A DNA stretch of 64,000 nucleotides from Bacillota bacterium (GTDB taxonomy: Bacteria; Bacillota; Bacilli; Paenibacillales; Paenibacillaceae), in assembly GCA_023460795.1 (NCBI GenBank), contig JAEWPC010000035.1:124001-188000 (forward strand). Reading direction: 5' to 3'. Of the stretch, positions 26,421 to 35,197 are shown one piece after another. Under the pieces are notes generated by a model. The model searched no databases, was not told the origin of the DNA, and saw nothing but the letters and a program-made list of their open reading frames with translations. Each line of letters begins with the position of its first letter. Within the stretch, counting starts at the first letter, position 1. A program made the translations under genes and the position numbers.

Positions 26421-27080
26421 ATGAGAAGCAAGTTACTAAGAGCGTTGCTGCTGGGCATGAGCATTGCGCTCTGCATCGCGCCTCTGGCAACGGCGGCGCA
26501 GGACGAATGGCAGTTGGCCAAGAAGACGAGACCGGGTTTAACGCTGCCCATGGTGAAGCTGAAATGCGACATGCAGCGGCTATGGCTTGAACATGGATCA
26601 TGGACGCATAGGTACATAGTGAGTGCGCTCGCCGGACTGGATGACAAGGATAAAGTGCTCGCGAGATTGCTTCGCAACCAACAAGATATCGGCAATGCGA
26701 TCAAGCCTTACTACGGGGAGGAAGCCGGCAATAAGTATGCCAGCTTGTTAACGGAGCATATCGTGCTCGCCGGTAAAATTGTCGATGCCCTGAAGAGCGG
26801 CAATCAGGTCGATGCCGAGAAGATTAATAAGGACTGGCATAAGAACGCCGACGATATCGCCCGTTACTTAAGCGGGTTGAACCCGAATTGGTCCTATCAG
26901 GATTTGAAGGCCATATGGGATCGTCATTTGGAGCTCATTACGGAACAACTCAAAGCGAGACTCGCCAAGGACTGGGAAGCGGACATCGTCGCTTTCGACA
27001 AGGGTCAAGACCATTTGGTCAAATATGCGAATACCTTATCGACAGGGATCGTGAAGCAATTCCCGAATAAATTCCAATAA
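26421..27080 (+). CDS. Secreted helical protein of unknown function
   Basis: A 219-residue protein with a signal peptide (LLRALLLGMSIALCIAPLATAA) and a likely cut after TAA. The mature part is all-helical and charged, with LWLEHGSWTHRYIVSALAGLDD and DIARYLSGLNPNWSYQDL. Similar exported proteins occur in Bacillales but I know no function. ATG follows GAAGGAG. It starts 80 bases after the kinase gene and may share its transcript. Confidence 0.7.
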   Translation: MRSKLLRALLLGMSIALCIAPLATAAQDEWQLAKKTRPGLTLPMVKLKCDMQRLWLEHGSWTHRYIVSALAGLDDKDKVLARLLRNQQDIGNAIKPYYGEEAGNKYASLLTEHIVLAGKIVDALKSGNQVDAEKINKDWHKNADDIARYLSGLNPNWSYQDLKAIWDRHLELITEQLKARLAKDWEADIVAFDKGQDHLVKYANTLSTGIVKQFPNKFQ

Positions 27081-27090
27081 CGCGCAGCTG

Positions 27091-27120
27091 CGGCCGTCCT
27101 ATCGGGGACGGCCGTTATTC
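27091..27120 (+). terminator. Likely terminator after secreted protein gene
   Basis: CGGCCGTCC pairs with GGACGGCCG, followed by TTATTCGTTT. Confidence 0.6.
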
Positions 27121-27190
27121 GTTTGACCGGAGGGTTAATATCGGTTACCATATTCGTGTGAATAAACGCGTGTTTACAGAAGGTGAACAG

Positions 27191-28237
27191 ATGGGTAACA
27201 TCGGCATTAACGCTACGGAAATCGCAAGGATCGCAGGGGTATCGCGCAGCACCGTGAGCCGGGTCATTAATAACTACGCTAACGTCCCGCCGGAGACGCG
27301 GAAGAAGGTCATGGAGATCATCGACCAGCATCGTTACGTTCCGAACCTGTCGGCGCAAGTGCTTGCCGGCAAAAAGACGAAAACGATCGGTCTCTTCATG
27401 ATCGAGAAAGGCCACGTGGCAGGCGACTTTATCTCGAACATGCTGCTCGCCAGCGTGATTGAAAGCGCTTCTGCGCATGGCTATTTCGTGTTGACGCACA
27501 TCATACGCGGCCGTTGCGACTCGGACAGCATCCGGGGCGTGAAAGATATTTTCTATCAGCGGCGGATCGACGGCGGGTTGTTCATTGGAGCGGCGGACGA
27601 TGAACCGTTCATCGAAGAGCTTGTCTCCGAGGGCTTCTGGGTAGCGAGCGTAGATCAATCGTTCGAGGGACGCGAGGAACAGCCTAACCGGATGGTAGGG
27701 GACCTCAATAACGAACGGGCGATGAAGCAAGCCGTCTCGCACTTGGCGGCGTTGAACCATCGGGAGATCGGGCATATCGGCGGTGACTTGACTCGTCACT
27801 CCGGGATGGCGAAGCTGGAAGGTTTCCGCAAAGCGATGTCCGAATGCGGTCTTAGCGTAAGCGAGGACTGGATTCTGCCCGGGGGTTTTCACGAAGAGAT
27901 TGGGTATGGAGCTATGAAAAACTTCTTGGCGAGCGGCAATCGGTTGCCGACGGCAATCGTCATGGCGAACGATAGCGTCGCATTCGGAGCGATCCGGGCG
28001 CTGCGCGAGCATGGGCTGGACGTACCGCGCGACATCTCGATCATCGGGCTTGACGATCATGCGTTAAGCGCCAGATTCCAACCCGCGCTCACGACGCTGA
28101 GAGTCGACTTCGATGGAATGCTGGAGGGGCTGACGACTTCGCTCATCCGGCACATCGAGGAGAAGGAAGTCGGCGCCGAGAAGGTTACGGCAGACGTGCA
28201 TTTGATTGCAAGGGATTCTTGCAGAAATATATCGTAG
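27191..28237 (+). CDS. LacI-family transcriptional regulator
   Basis: A 348-residue regulator with the LacI headpiece ATEIARIAGVSRSTVSRVINNYANV and hinge PNLSAQVLAGKKTKTIG, followed by a periplasmic-binding-protein-like ligand domain. ATG follows AGAAGGTGA. It is the first gene of a four-gene cluster with VOC, SDR and ThuA-like proteins spaced 14 to 29 bases apart, which it probably controls. The effector is likely a sugar or polyol, by family. Confidence 0.92.
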   Translation: MGNIGINATEIARIAGVSRSTVSRVINNYANVPPETRKKVMEIIDQHRYVPNLSAQVLAGKKTKTIGLFMIEKGHVAGDFISNMLLASVIESASAHGYFVLTHIIRGRCDSDSIRGVKDIFYQRRIDGGLFIGAADDEPFIEELVSEGFWVASVDQSFEGREEQPNRMVGDLNNERAMKQAVSHLAALNHREIGHIGGDLTRHSGMAKLEGFRKAMSECGLSVSEDWILPGGFHEEIGYGAMKNFLASGNRLPTAIVMANDSVAFGAIRALREHGLDVPRDISIIGLDDHALSARFQPALTTLRVDFDGMLEGLTTSLIRHIEEKEVGAEKVTADVHLIARDSCRNIS

Positions 28238-28250
28238 AGGAGAATCGCAC

Positions 28251-28703
28251 ATGGACAAAGGCGTATTGGGGAACAACGTCATCACTCAGATCGGTTTGCT
28301 CGTGCACGACATCGAGAAGACATCGCAAGCGTACGCGGACTTTTTCGGAGTCGAGAAGCCGAAGTGGTTCTGGACGGATGCTGCGGACGTCGCTCAGACG
28401 GAATATCGCGGAAGCCGTTCCGAGGCGCGCGCCAAGCTCGCGTTTTTCGATATGGGCTCCCTGCAGTTGGAATTGATCGAACCGGATCATGAGCCCAGCA
28501 CATGGCGCGAATCGCTGGATAAGAACGGCGAAGGGTTCCATCATATCGCGTTCGGCATTAAGGGAATGAAAGAGAAGATCGCGGTCATGGAAGCCAGAGG
28601 GATGCCGCTGTTGCAGAAAGGCGAGTACACGGGCGGCCGTTACGCCTATTTGGACTCCTTCCAAGAGCTGAAAGTCCTGATCGAACTATTGGAAAACGAC
28701 TAA
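28251..28703 (+). CDS. VOC (glyoxalase-fold) protein
   Basis: A 150-residue VOC protein. The motif TQIGLLVHDIEKTSQAYADFFG opens the first beta-alpha-beta unit, LELIEP supplies a metal-ligand Glu, and GEGFHHIAF a His, as in methylmalonyl-CoA epimerase and glyoxalase-like enzymes. Reaction unknown. Second gene of the LacI cluster. Confidence 0.8.
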   Translation: MDKGVLGNNVITQIGLLVHDIEKTSQAYADFFGVEKPKWFWTDAADVAQTEYRGSRSEARAKLAFFDMGSLQLELIEPDHEPSTWRESLDKNGEGFHHIAFGIKGMKEKIAVMEARGMPLLQKGEYTGGRYAYLDSFQELKVLIELLEND

Positions 28704-28721
28704 CTTATTGGAGGTGAACGC

Positions 28722-29420
28722 ATGAATGTTCTAATAACCGGCGCCGGCAGAGGTTTAGGACTGGAACTGACGAAAGCGGCGCTTAAGCGCGGGCATTCGG
28801 TCATTGCGTGCATCAGAGAAACGGCGGACGCGACGGAAGGGCTGTTAAAGCTTGCCGCCGAGCATGAACTGCTGCACATCGAACGGCTGAACGTCACGCA
28901 CGAAGAGGAAGCGATGCGTCTGGCATCCAAGCTGGCGAAGGAGAATACGAAGTTGCACTGCATCATTAACAACGCGGGTATTCTGCTGGCAAGGGACTAT
29001 TCGATCGAGACGCTGCCGATGCACGCGGTAAGGTTGACGTTCGACGTCAACGTATACGGGCCGATGATCGTCGCAAAGCACTTCACGCCGCTGCTCGCCG
29101 ATAACGAAGGCGCTAGGTTCATTAATATTTCATCCGAAGCGGGCAGCATGGCGATGGCTTACGGCGGGGACTACCCGTACGCGATGTCCAAGGCGACGCT
29201 TAACATGTTCTCTATTCAATTGAAGCAGCTGTTATGGAATCGCGGCATTCGCGTCTTCGCCATACACCCGGGATGGATCCGAACCGACATGGGCGGCAAT
29301 AACGCGCCGTTGTCGGCCGCGGAGAGCGCCAAAGGCATCTTGGATATTGCCGATGGCACGACGAAGATCGCGGACGAGCTCGTCTTCGTCGATCATACGG
29401 GTCGTTCCATGCCCCTCTAA
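28722..29420 (+). CDS. Short-chain dehydrogenase/reductase
   Basis: A 232-residue classical SDR: cofactor motif TGAGRGLG, NNAG at residues 84-87, catalytic Ser in NISSEAGS and YPYAMSK with Tyr and Lys four apart. Oxidises or reduces an alcohol/carbonyl with NAD(P). ATG has TTGGAGGTGA upstream. Third gene of the LacI cluster. Confidence 0.9.
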   Translation: MNVLITGAGRGLGLELTKAALKRGHSVIACIRETADATEGLLKLAAEHELLHIERLNVTHEEEAMRLASKLAKENTKLHCIINNAGILLARDYSIETLPMHAVRLTFDVNVYGPMIVAKHFTPLLADNEGARFINISSEAGSMAMAYGGDYPYAMSKATLNMFSIQLKQLLWNRGIRVFAIHPGWIRTDMGGNNAPLSAAESAKGILDIADGTTKIADELVFVDHTGRSMPL

Positions 29421-29449
29421 AACGATAAGGCGAAAGAAGGTTGTAACGA

Positions 29450-30079
29450 ATGAAGCAGATCGTAGCGATCGTAGGCGATTATTATCATCGCGAAGCCGAC
29501 AGCAAAGCTTCTCTATTAGCCGCTTTGCAGAAAGAGGCGGTTGCGGGGGAAATGAACATCCGGTTTGTCGGAAGAGAGCAGATAGTCGAAGCGCTGGCCG
29601 AACGTCCGGATGCGGTGATTCTGTTCGCCGAGGACCGGCTTGCTCCGGAACGAGACGAGAACGCCAAATGGATGACGACGGAAGCGGCCGCGGAGATCGT
29701 GCGTTACGTCGAGGCGGGAGGCGGATGGCTAGCTTGGCATTCCGGGCTCGCCTCGTATGATCCGCAGGGCGAATACGTGAAGATGCTTAGAGGACATTTC
29801 CTTATGCATCCGAACGAACACCAGCTTGTAACGTACACTGGGGATGGCGTCAGCTTCGAGATCTTGGACGAGCATTATTTCGTCGATTGCGACACGAAGC
29901 GGACGGAAGTGTTCTTGCGTTCTAAGTCGGTCGACGGCGAGTCGATCGCCGGTTGGAAGCACACTCACGGAGCGGGGCGCGTCGCGTGCTTCACGCCGGC
30001 TCATCGGCCGGAAGGGCTACTGAACGAGAACGTGCTTAAGCTGCTCGAGCAATCCGTCGTCTGGTGCGCTCGCAAGTAA
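29450..30079 (+). CDS. ThuA-like (trehalose utilisation) protein
   Basis: A 209-residue protein of the ThuA/class I glutamine amidotransferase-like fold, with YVEAGGGWLAWHSGLA and HTHGAGRVACFTPAHRPEGL. ThuA homologues are linked to sugar oxidation, including 3-keto-disaccharide pathways. Its neighbours, a LacI regulator, a VOC and an SDR, fit catabolism of an oxidised sugar. The substrate is not shown by the sequence. Confidence 0.8.
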   Translation: MKQIVAIVGDYYHREADSKASLLAALQKEAVAGEMNIRFVGREQIVEALAERPDAVILFAEDRLAPERDENAKWMTTEAAAEIVRYVEAGGGWLAWHSGLASYDPQGEYVKMLRGHFLMHPNEHQLVTYTGDGVSFEILDEHYFVDCDTKRTEVFLRSKSVDGESIAGWKHTHGAGRVACFTPAHRPEGLLNENVLKLLEQSVVWCARK

Positions 30080-30096
30080 CCTGTGGTGATTAAGAT

Positions 30097-30133
30097 AACG
30101 GCATGCGCTTAAGTGGCGCTGCCGTTATTTGTT
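30097..30133 (+). terminator. Terminator after the LacI-VOC-SDR-ThuA cluster
   Basis: AACGGCA pairs with TGCCGTT, with a GCGC inner stem; it overlaps the 3' end of the convergent WYL gene. Confidence 0.65.
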
Positions 30134-31063
30134 GTCTCCGTATATCCCCGTTATTCGTTGCAAGTATTCGATGAACTTACGTCTGATGCTGGCCGGCTCG
30201 AGGACTTCGCACTTGTGTCCGAAATTTAATAGCGCGTTATACCCCTCCTCGTTGTCGGCAATCGAATATTTCGCTATATAGTGGTTGTCGTGACGGGCAA
30301 CGATATGATCTTCTCCGAATCGTTCGACGACCTTCTCTTTGATGGATTTATCGATCTTGATGGTTACGCACACCATGTCCTGCTTCATCCACTCCGAGCC
30401 GTCCATCGGCAAGGGGGCGAAATTCCGGGGCGAGAACTTTTCCTCCGATATTCGCACCTCGCTCATTCTGGCAAGCTTGAACACTCTATAATTCTGTCGC
30501 TCCTCGCAATACGCTTGCAAATACCAATGGCTTTCCTTATAGACCAACAGATAGGGCTCTGCTTTGCGATCCGTCTCGAATCCGCTTTTATCTATGTAAC
30601 GAAACAATAAATAAAGCTTGTCGTTCGATGCTCGATCAATGACGTTCAACAGGCTTCGCAACGACTGATTACCCCTATTAGGCGCTAAATCAACCGTAAC
30701 GAATTCGTTATTCCATCGCGGATTCCCGATTTCCGTATCCTTCATCAAGCTTTGCAATTTGGTCATCGTATGGGCTGTTTCCCGATTCGCAAGCAATTGA
30801 TGATAACTTTTCAAGCCGGAGATAAGCTGTTGAATATCTTTAGGGGTGAACAATTTCTTATCGACCTTGAAGGATTTCATTAAGCCGACACCGCCAGCGG
30901 AACCTCTCGAGATTACGATAGGCAGACCCGCCATGCTTAGCGATTCGATGTCCCTGAATACGGTTCGTCTGCTGACCTCCAGCCTCTCGGCGAGCTCGCT
31001 CGTGGGAATAATGTCTCTCTCCAATAGGAGCATGACCGTTGCGATCAATCGTTCGATTTTCAC
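30125..31063 (-). CDS. HTH/WYL-domain transcriptional regulator
   Basis: A 312-residue YafY-type regulator: N-terminal helix-turn-helix IPTSELAERLEVSRRTVFRDIESL and a WYL-type ligand domain around residues 140-220 in which the motif reads HWYLQAYCEERQNYRVFKLARM. It faces the GyrI-like gene, with an inverted repeat between them. Ligand unknown. Confidence 0.88.
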   Translation of the reverse strand: MKIERLIATVMLLLERDIIPTSELAERLEVSRRTVFRDIESLSMAGLPIVISRGSAGGVGLMKSFKVDKKLFTPKDIQQLISGLKSYHQLLANRETAHTMTKLQSLMKDTEIGNPRWNNEFVTVDLAPNRGNQSLRSLLNVIDRASNDKLYLLFRYIDKSGFETDRKAEPYLLVYKESHWYLQAYCEERQNYRVFKLARMSEVRISEEKFSPRNFAPLPMDGSEWMKQDMVCVTIKIDKSIKEKVVERFGEDHIVARHDNHYIAKYSIADNEEGYNALLNFGHKCEVLEPASIRRKFIEYLQRITGIYGDNK

Positions 31064-31087
31064 GAAAAAAATCCCTCCCCGTATTCA

Positions 31088-31111
31088 ATTATGCCAAATA
31101 GCTGTCATAAT
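31088..31111. promoter_or_regulatory. Inverted repeat between WYL and GyrI-like genes
   Basis: ATTATGCCA and TGTCATAAT are inverted with one mismatch around six bases. It lies in the shared promoter region and is a candidate operator for the WYL regulator. Confidence 0.55.
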
Positions 31112-31159
31112 GGCTATGGTAGATTGATCTTGCAGTCCAACAAACAAGGAGGAAGATCA

Positions 31160-31645
31160 ATGGATCCATTCACGATCGAACACAAGGATACGTTTCGCTT
31201 CATAGGCTTCGGCACCAAACTGGAGGGGGCAAGCAGCATACATGCCGAGCCGTTCTCCGCTCAAAAGACCGAATTTTTCAAAAGCGTCATCCAACAAGGA
31301 AAGCTGGCGCTGCTGAAACCCGTTTCCGAAAGCGAATTCGGGTACGGAGCGCTGACGATGGGCGAAAGCGGAACGTTCTACTATGCGGGCGTTAAATCCT
31401 CCCAGCCTGCTATCGACGGAGTCGAAGAAGTGATTTTTCCGGAAGGCGCTTATTTGGTGCTCTCGGGAAAAGGAGGATTGTCCCGCCTGGCTTTCGACAA
31501 GCTGGAAGACAGGGCTTTTCGCGAAATTTTGACGGAGACGAGCGAGTATTCGTACGGAGGAGGTCCGGTGGCGGAAATACTGTTGAACGGAAATCCGGCG
31601 GATGCCGAAGTCGAAGTGTGGGTGCCGGTCATACCGAATCGATAG
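31160..31645 (+). CDS. GyrI-like small-molecule-binding protein
   Basis: A 161-residue protein with the SHS2/AraC effector-binding fold: an N-terminal IEHKDTFRFIGFGTKL and a C-terminal EYSYGGGPVAEILLNG...EVEVWVPVI, the usual closing strand. Stand-alone members bind drugs or other small molecules. ATG after AAGGAGG. Divergent from the WYL regulator. Confidence 0.8.
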   Translation: MDPFTIEHKDTFRFIGFGTKLEGASSIHAEPFSAQKTEFFKSVIQQGKLALLKPVSESEFGYGALTMGESGTFYYAGVKSSQPAIDGVEEVIFPEGAYLVLSGKGGLSRLAFDKLEDRAFREILTETSEYSYGGGPVAEILLNGNPADAEVEVWVPVIPNR

Positions 31646-31655
31646 AGAGCGGCTG

Positions 31656-31703
31656 AAAGCCTCGACTTTCCTCCAGGGTGGGAGGGAAGTCGAGGCTTTG
31701 TTC
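31656..31703 (+). terminator. Intrinsic terminator after GyrI-like gene
   Basis: AAAGCCTCGACTT pairs with AAGTCGAGGCTTT. Confidence 0.9.
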
Positions 31704-31794
31704 ATTGTCGGCCTATCACTCGTTTGCTGCTCACAACCTCGCGTGCCTCTATATTCGATATTTCATGCAACCTCGCCATGCCGGAACGCCCTCG

Positions 31795-32403
31795 TCAATA
31801 CATCAGTTCGCCGAGAGGGCCGTTCTCGTCGATGATGTCCTGAATCGTGAACACCGAGATCGGGAAGTACGGGAACCCCCAAGCGTAAGGCACGATCGCG
31901 TACAACGGAAAATAGACAACGAGAGACTTGTCGGCGATATAGAAGTCTTGGTCGGGCGTAATGCCGGGGTAGTCGCCGAGCAGCGGAAGCTTCCGAGCTT
32001 TGATCTGCGCTTGGATCAGCTTGTTCAGCGTCTTCTCGTAGTTGCTGCCGGGCTTGAACAGCTCGGATAAAGGATAACGGCGGCCCGTGTCCGCGTCGAA
32101 AGTAAGCGATTGCTGCAGCGTATTGCCGTGAGCGCCTCCGGTAAAGGCGTAGTTCAGCAGCGACAAGCTGAGTACGCCGCGCTCGTTCGTCTTGATCTCG
32201 AACGTGCCGATCATCTCTTGGATGTTCTCGCTCGGGTATCCCTGATCCTTCATCAGCTCGCGAGCGGTCGATTCGATCGCCTTATTCATGCTGTCCGCGG
32301 CTTCGGACGTCGTTCCTCCGGCGACGTAGGGAATCGATACTTTGATGTTATCCTCCTGCAGCGTGCGGATTTCTATCGGCAGCATTAAAGTTTGGCCGTT
32401 CAT
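31795..32403 (-). CDS. DUF3298/DUF4163-type protein
   Basis: A 202-residue protein. IEIRTLQEDNIKVSIPYVAG resembles the DUF4163 strand region, and YAFTGGAHGNTLQQSLTFDADTGRRYPLSELF is typical of DUF3298, as in RsiV and PdaC of Bacillus. No signal peptide or membrane segment is seen, which is unusual because the relatives are extracytoplasmic. ATG follows AAAAGGAGAGG. Function unknown. Confidence 0.8.
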   Translation of the reverse strand: MNGQTLMLPIEIRTLQEDNIKVSIPYVAGGTTSEAADSMNKAIESTARELMKDQGYPSENIQEMIGTFEIKTNERGVLSLSLLNYAFTGGAHGNTLQQSLTFDADTGRRYPLSELFKPGSNYEKTLNKLIQAQIKARKLPLLGDYPGITPDQDFYIADKSLVVYFPLYAIVPYAWGFPYFPISVFTIQDIIDENGPLGELMY

Positions 32404-32570
32404 CGGAACCTCTCCTTTTCCTCTAGGCGGGTGTCATCCTAGCGTATGCGGCGGAGGAACGGGGGGTGTGCGAGGCGTGAAGATGTGCTTAATGAGCTCC
32501 CGGTTGTCCATGCTCAGAGACTGTGATAGGCTGTAAGCTAGTAATTTCAATAGATTGGAGAGACTCGGGG

Positions 32571-32909
32571 ATGGCTGATTTGCCGAATTGTCCGGAATGT
32601 AATTCCATATACACGTATGAAAATGGTGGATTGCTCGTCTGCCCGGAGTGCGGTCATGAGTGGGTGAAGGGCTCGGAAGCCGAACAGGAGGGCGCAAAGG
32701 TCGTTAAGGACTCGAACGGCAACGTGCTTAACGACGGAGATACCGTGACCGTCATTAAGGATCTGAAGGTCAAAGGGAGCTCGTCGGTCATCAAGATCGG
32801 CACCAAGGTCAAGAATATCCGACTGGTCGAGGGCGATCACGATATCGATTGCAAAATCGATGGCTTCGGGGCGATGAAGCTCAAGTCCGAATTCGTTAAA
32901 AAAGTATAA
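32571..32909 (+). CDS. phnA: PhnA-like zinc-ribbon protein
   Basis: A 112-residue YjdM/PhnA protein. The zinc ribbon is CPEC-x(14)-CPEC at the N-terminus, followed by the conserved DSNGNVLNDGDTVTVIKDLKVKGSS. Despite the name it is not shown to act on phosphonates. ATG follows TTGGAG. Monocistronic with a strong terminator. Confidence 0.93.
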   Translation: MADLPNCPECNSIYTYENGGLLVCPECGHEWVKGSEAEQEGAKVVKDSNGNVLNDGDTVTVIKDLKVKGSSSVIKIGTKVKNIRLVEGDHDIDCKIDGFGAMKLKSEFVKKV

Positions 32910-32922
32910 TCTCCGCGAACGG

Positions 32923-32964
32923 CAACAACCTCCCCGAAGGAATGCGGGGAGGTTGTTGTTTTTC
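32923..32964 (+). terminator. Intrinsic terminator after phnA
   Basis: CAACAACCTCCCCG pairs with CGGGGAGGTTGTTG, followed by T5. Confidence 0.93.
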
Positions 32965-32978
32965 TAATCGGAAGAGAA

Positions 32979-34205
32979 TTAGGCAGAAGCTTCCGCTCCT
33001 GTCTGCGCGCGACCGCCGGAACCGATCCAGGAAGCTTTCCAATCGCGCTGAACGATCAGCAGCATGACGACGCAGAAGATAGCGACGCCGCTTAGAATCA
33101 GGAAGCCGGTCGTGTAGCTGCCGGACGATTCCTTGATGTTTCCGAGAATTTTCGGCAGGAAGTAGCCGCCAAGACCGCCGGCGGCTCCGACGATGCCGGT
33201 AATGATGCCGATCTCCTTGCGGAAGCGCTGCGGGACGAGTTGGAATACGGCGCCGTTGCCCATGCCGAGCATCATCATCATGATGAACAGGAGAACGGTA
33301 ATGACGGCTAGCGTCGGAAGCGTGGAGATGAATGCGAGCATGACGGCAACGCCGGTGTATAGCATGAGCAGCATTCGAATGCCGCCGAGACGATCCGCGA
33401 GCCAGCCGCCGATCGGACGGAAGAAGCTTCCGGCAATGACGCACACCGTCGTGAAGTCGGCCGCGCGAACGGCGGACAATTCGTACTGCGTATTGAAGAA
33501 GATCGTTAAGTAAGTCGACATGCCGACGAAACCGCCGAACGTTACGCTGTACATGATGCAGAACAGCCAAGTGTCGCGTATCGAGAACATCCTCGCGTAG
33601 TCCTTGATCTTAACCGGAGCGGGTTGGTTAGGACTGTCTTTCGCGAAGATCGTAAAGATGACGAAGACCAGAATGATCGGGATCAAAGCGAGTCCGAATA
33701 CGACGTGGTAATCGCCGTAATGCGTCGCGATCCGGTTCGCGAACAGGGTAGCGAAGACGGTGCCGCTGTTGCCCGCCCCGGCGATGCCCATGGCGAGTCC
33801 TTGGTACTGCGGAGGATACCACCGGCTGGCCAGCGGCAGAGCGGCGGCGAAGCTGGCGCCGGAGACGCCGAGCATCAAGGCGACGATGTACATATTCTGC
33901 AGCGTATCCGCGAATAGCCACGCGTAGGTGAGCGGAATCATGGTCAGCAGCATGCCGAGCTGGCTTGTGCGCTTCGGTCCGATGCGATCCGTCAGGAAAC
34001 CTAAGACGAGCCGGAGGATGGAACCGCCGAGGACGGGCAACGCGACGAGATTCGCTTTCTGAGAGGCGGTCATGTGGAAATCGTCCATCATGACGACCGC
34101 GAGCGGACCGAGCAGCACCCAAATCATAAAGCTTACGTCGAAGTACAGAAAAGCGCTGATCAGAGAAGGTTTGTGCCCAGCTTTCAAAAATCCTTTTCCA
34201 GCCAT
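32979..34205 (-). CDS. narK: Nitrate/nitrite MFS transporter
   Basis: A 408-residue transporter with 12 membrane segments. Both nitrate-signature regions are present: AGAGNSGTVFATLFANR in segment 5 and GAAGGLGGYFLPKILG in segment 11. By context with nirBD it is the assimilatory NasA-type importer. Its transcript starts behind a GlnR-type box, and the roughly 240-base leader carries two hexaloop hairpins and a terminator matching an ANTAR target, so expression should need both relief of GlnR control and antitermination. Confidence 0.93.
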   Translation of the reverse strand: MAGKGFLKAGHKPSLISAFLYFDVSFMIWVLLGPLAVVMMDDFHMTASQKANLVALPVLGGSILRLVLGFLTDRIGPKRTSQLGMLLTMIPLTYAWLFADTLQNMYIVALMLGVSGASFAAALPLASRWYPPQYQGLAMGIAGAGNSGTVFATLFANRIATHYGDYHVVFGLALIPIILVFVIFTIFAKDSPNQPAPVKIKDYARMFSIRDTWLFCIMYSVTFGGFVGMSTYLTIFFNTQYELSAVRAADFTTVCVIAGSFFRPIGGWLADRLGGIRMLLMLYTGVAVMLAFISTLPTLAVITVLLFIMMMMLGMGNGAVFQLVPQRFRKEIGIITGIVGAAGGLGGYFLPKILGNIKESSGSYTTGFLILSGVAIFCVVMLLIVQRDWKASWIGSGGRAQTGAEASA

Positions 34206-34264
34206 CGGAATCTCTCCTTTGTGTTTACCGCCGCGATATGAATGTTGGAAGCGGTTTTACGGTG

Positions 34265-34343
34265 CACAAGAAAAGCCGGAGCGGTCGATGGAATCGACTG
34301 CATCCGGCTTCGTTGCCTGGCTACGATACGCCCTTGTATCGTA
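34265..34343 (-). promoter_or_regulatory. ANTAR-type antitermination leader of narK
   Basis: Read on the minus strand. Hairpin P1 has a perfect 8-bp stem TACGATAC/GTATCGTA (34322-34343) with loop AAGGGC. Hairpin P2 is GGC-AACGAA-GCC (34306-34317). The GCC arm is also part of the terminator stem AAGCCGGA/TCCGGCTT (34273-34310) followed by TTTTC. Both loops are six bases with A first and G fourth, the known ANTAR signature. P2 and the terminator are mutually exclusive. Confidence 0.85.
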
Positions 34344-34452
34344 AGTCCGTTAATCGGTTTGGTTAAGGAATCGCATGATTGCTTGGTTCAACTGGGTGAC
34401 GGCAGCGGCTTCGTCGCCGTAATCCGTCCCCTCGATCGAGGGTGATATCGCC

Positions 34453-34493
34453 ATTATATGTGCGAGGTCAGAATTATGTCAATATAATTAACA
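34453..34493 (-). promoter_or_regulatory. narK promoter with GlnR/TnrA-type box
   Basis: On the minus strand TTGACA (34477-34482), 18 bases, TATAAT (34453-34458). The box TGTTAATTATATTGACA (34477-34493) fits TGTNA-N7-TNACA exactly, overlaps the -35 and is identical to that of nirB. Confidence 0.85.
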
Positions 34494-34504
34494 CAACAAT
34501 TTCA

Positions 34505-35056
34505 TTAACCGTGAATGAGCTGGTAGACCTTGACGATCGAAGCGGCGACGTCGCCGATGCGCTTGCGCTCGTTCATCGCTTGCTTGCGTAGGAAATCGTA
34601 AGCCTCCGACTCGCTGATGCCTTTGATCTCGCATAGGATCGCCTTGGCCTGGTCGACCCATTTGCGCTCCTCCAACCGCTGGATGAGCTGTTCCTTCTCC
34701 TCGTGCCACCGCCTTCGTTCATTGAAGGAGCGTTGAGCCCATTGCAGCGTCCATTCGATTTCCATGGGGGTCATATGCGGGAACAGCATCCCGTCAAGCG
34801 AATAGCCCCATTCCAGCTCCTTGGGAACGCGCGTCTCCGCGCACAGCCATAGGATCGGGAGCTTGCGGATGCTGATCACCGTCATTTGCCGTTCTTTCAG
34901 CTTCGCGTACGGGACGTGAAGGATGACGGACGAAGCCAGCGGAAGACCGCCGCGCAGCTCGGCTTCGTTCCTGGCCGATGTCCGGCAGTGGCTCTGCAGA
35001 ACGGCAACCGGGGCGGGGTCGACGCCTTCTTCCTGCCACAACAGCGGTTTGCTCAT
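34505..35056 (-). CDS. ANTAR-domain antitermination regulator (NasT-like)
   Basis: A 183-residue protein. Residues 1-115 form a degenerate receiver-like part without a clear phospho-acceptor. A coiled-coil linker follows, then the ANTAR RNA-binding domain, LIQRLEERKWVDQAKAILCEIKG...AYDFLRKQAMNERKRIGDVAASIV. ANTAR proteins bind paired hexaloop hairpins and prevent termination. Such hairpins occur in the narK and nirB leaders on either side. ATG at 35056 follows GGGGGAG. No NasS-like nitrate sensor is seen, so how it senses nitrate is open. Confidence 0.9.
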   Translation of the reverse strand: MSKPLLWQEEGVDPAPVAVLQSHCRTSARNEAELRGGLPLASSVILHVPYAKLKERQMTVISIRKLPILWLCAETRVPKELEWGYSLDGMLFPHMTPMEIEWTLQWAQRSFNERRRWHEEKEQLIQRLEERKWVDQAKAILCEIKGISESEAYDFLRKQAMNERKRIGDVAASIVKVYQLIHG

Positions 35057-35082
35057 GATTACTCCCCCTGCAAGAACACTTA

Positions 35083-35099
35083 TGTAATGTAATATAACA
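35083..35099 (-). promoter_or_regulatory. GlnR/TnrA-type box at the ANTAR gene promoter
   Basis: TGTAATGTAATATAACA fits TGTNA-N7-TNACA exactly. On the minus strand it covers the probable -10 (TATATT) of the ANTAR gene. Confidence 0.7.
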
Positions 35100-35197
35100 T
35101 ACGATTCCATTTGTTGTCGAGGAACGATTGCGCAAGTCTGTTATGGTAAGGTTCGCTAATAAAATCGAGAGGATGGGAGGCGGTTTTAATCAAACGA

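Noticed and set aside
27005..28060. Minus-strand open frame of 351 codons opposite the LacI gene
   Set aside because: Antisense shadow of a clear LacI protein; no family match in its translation.
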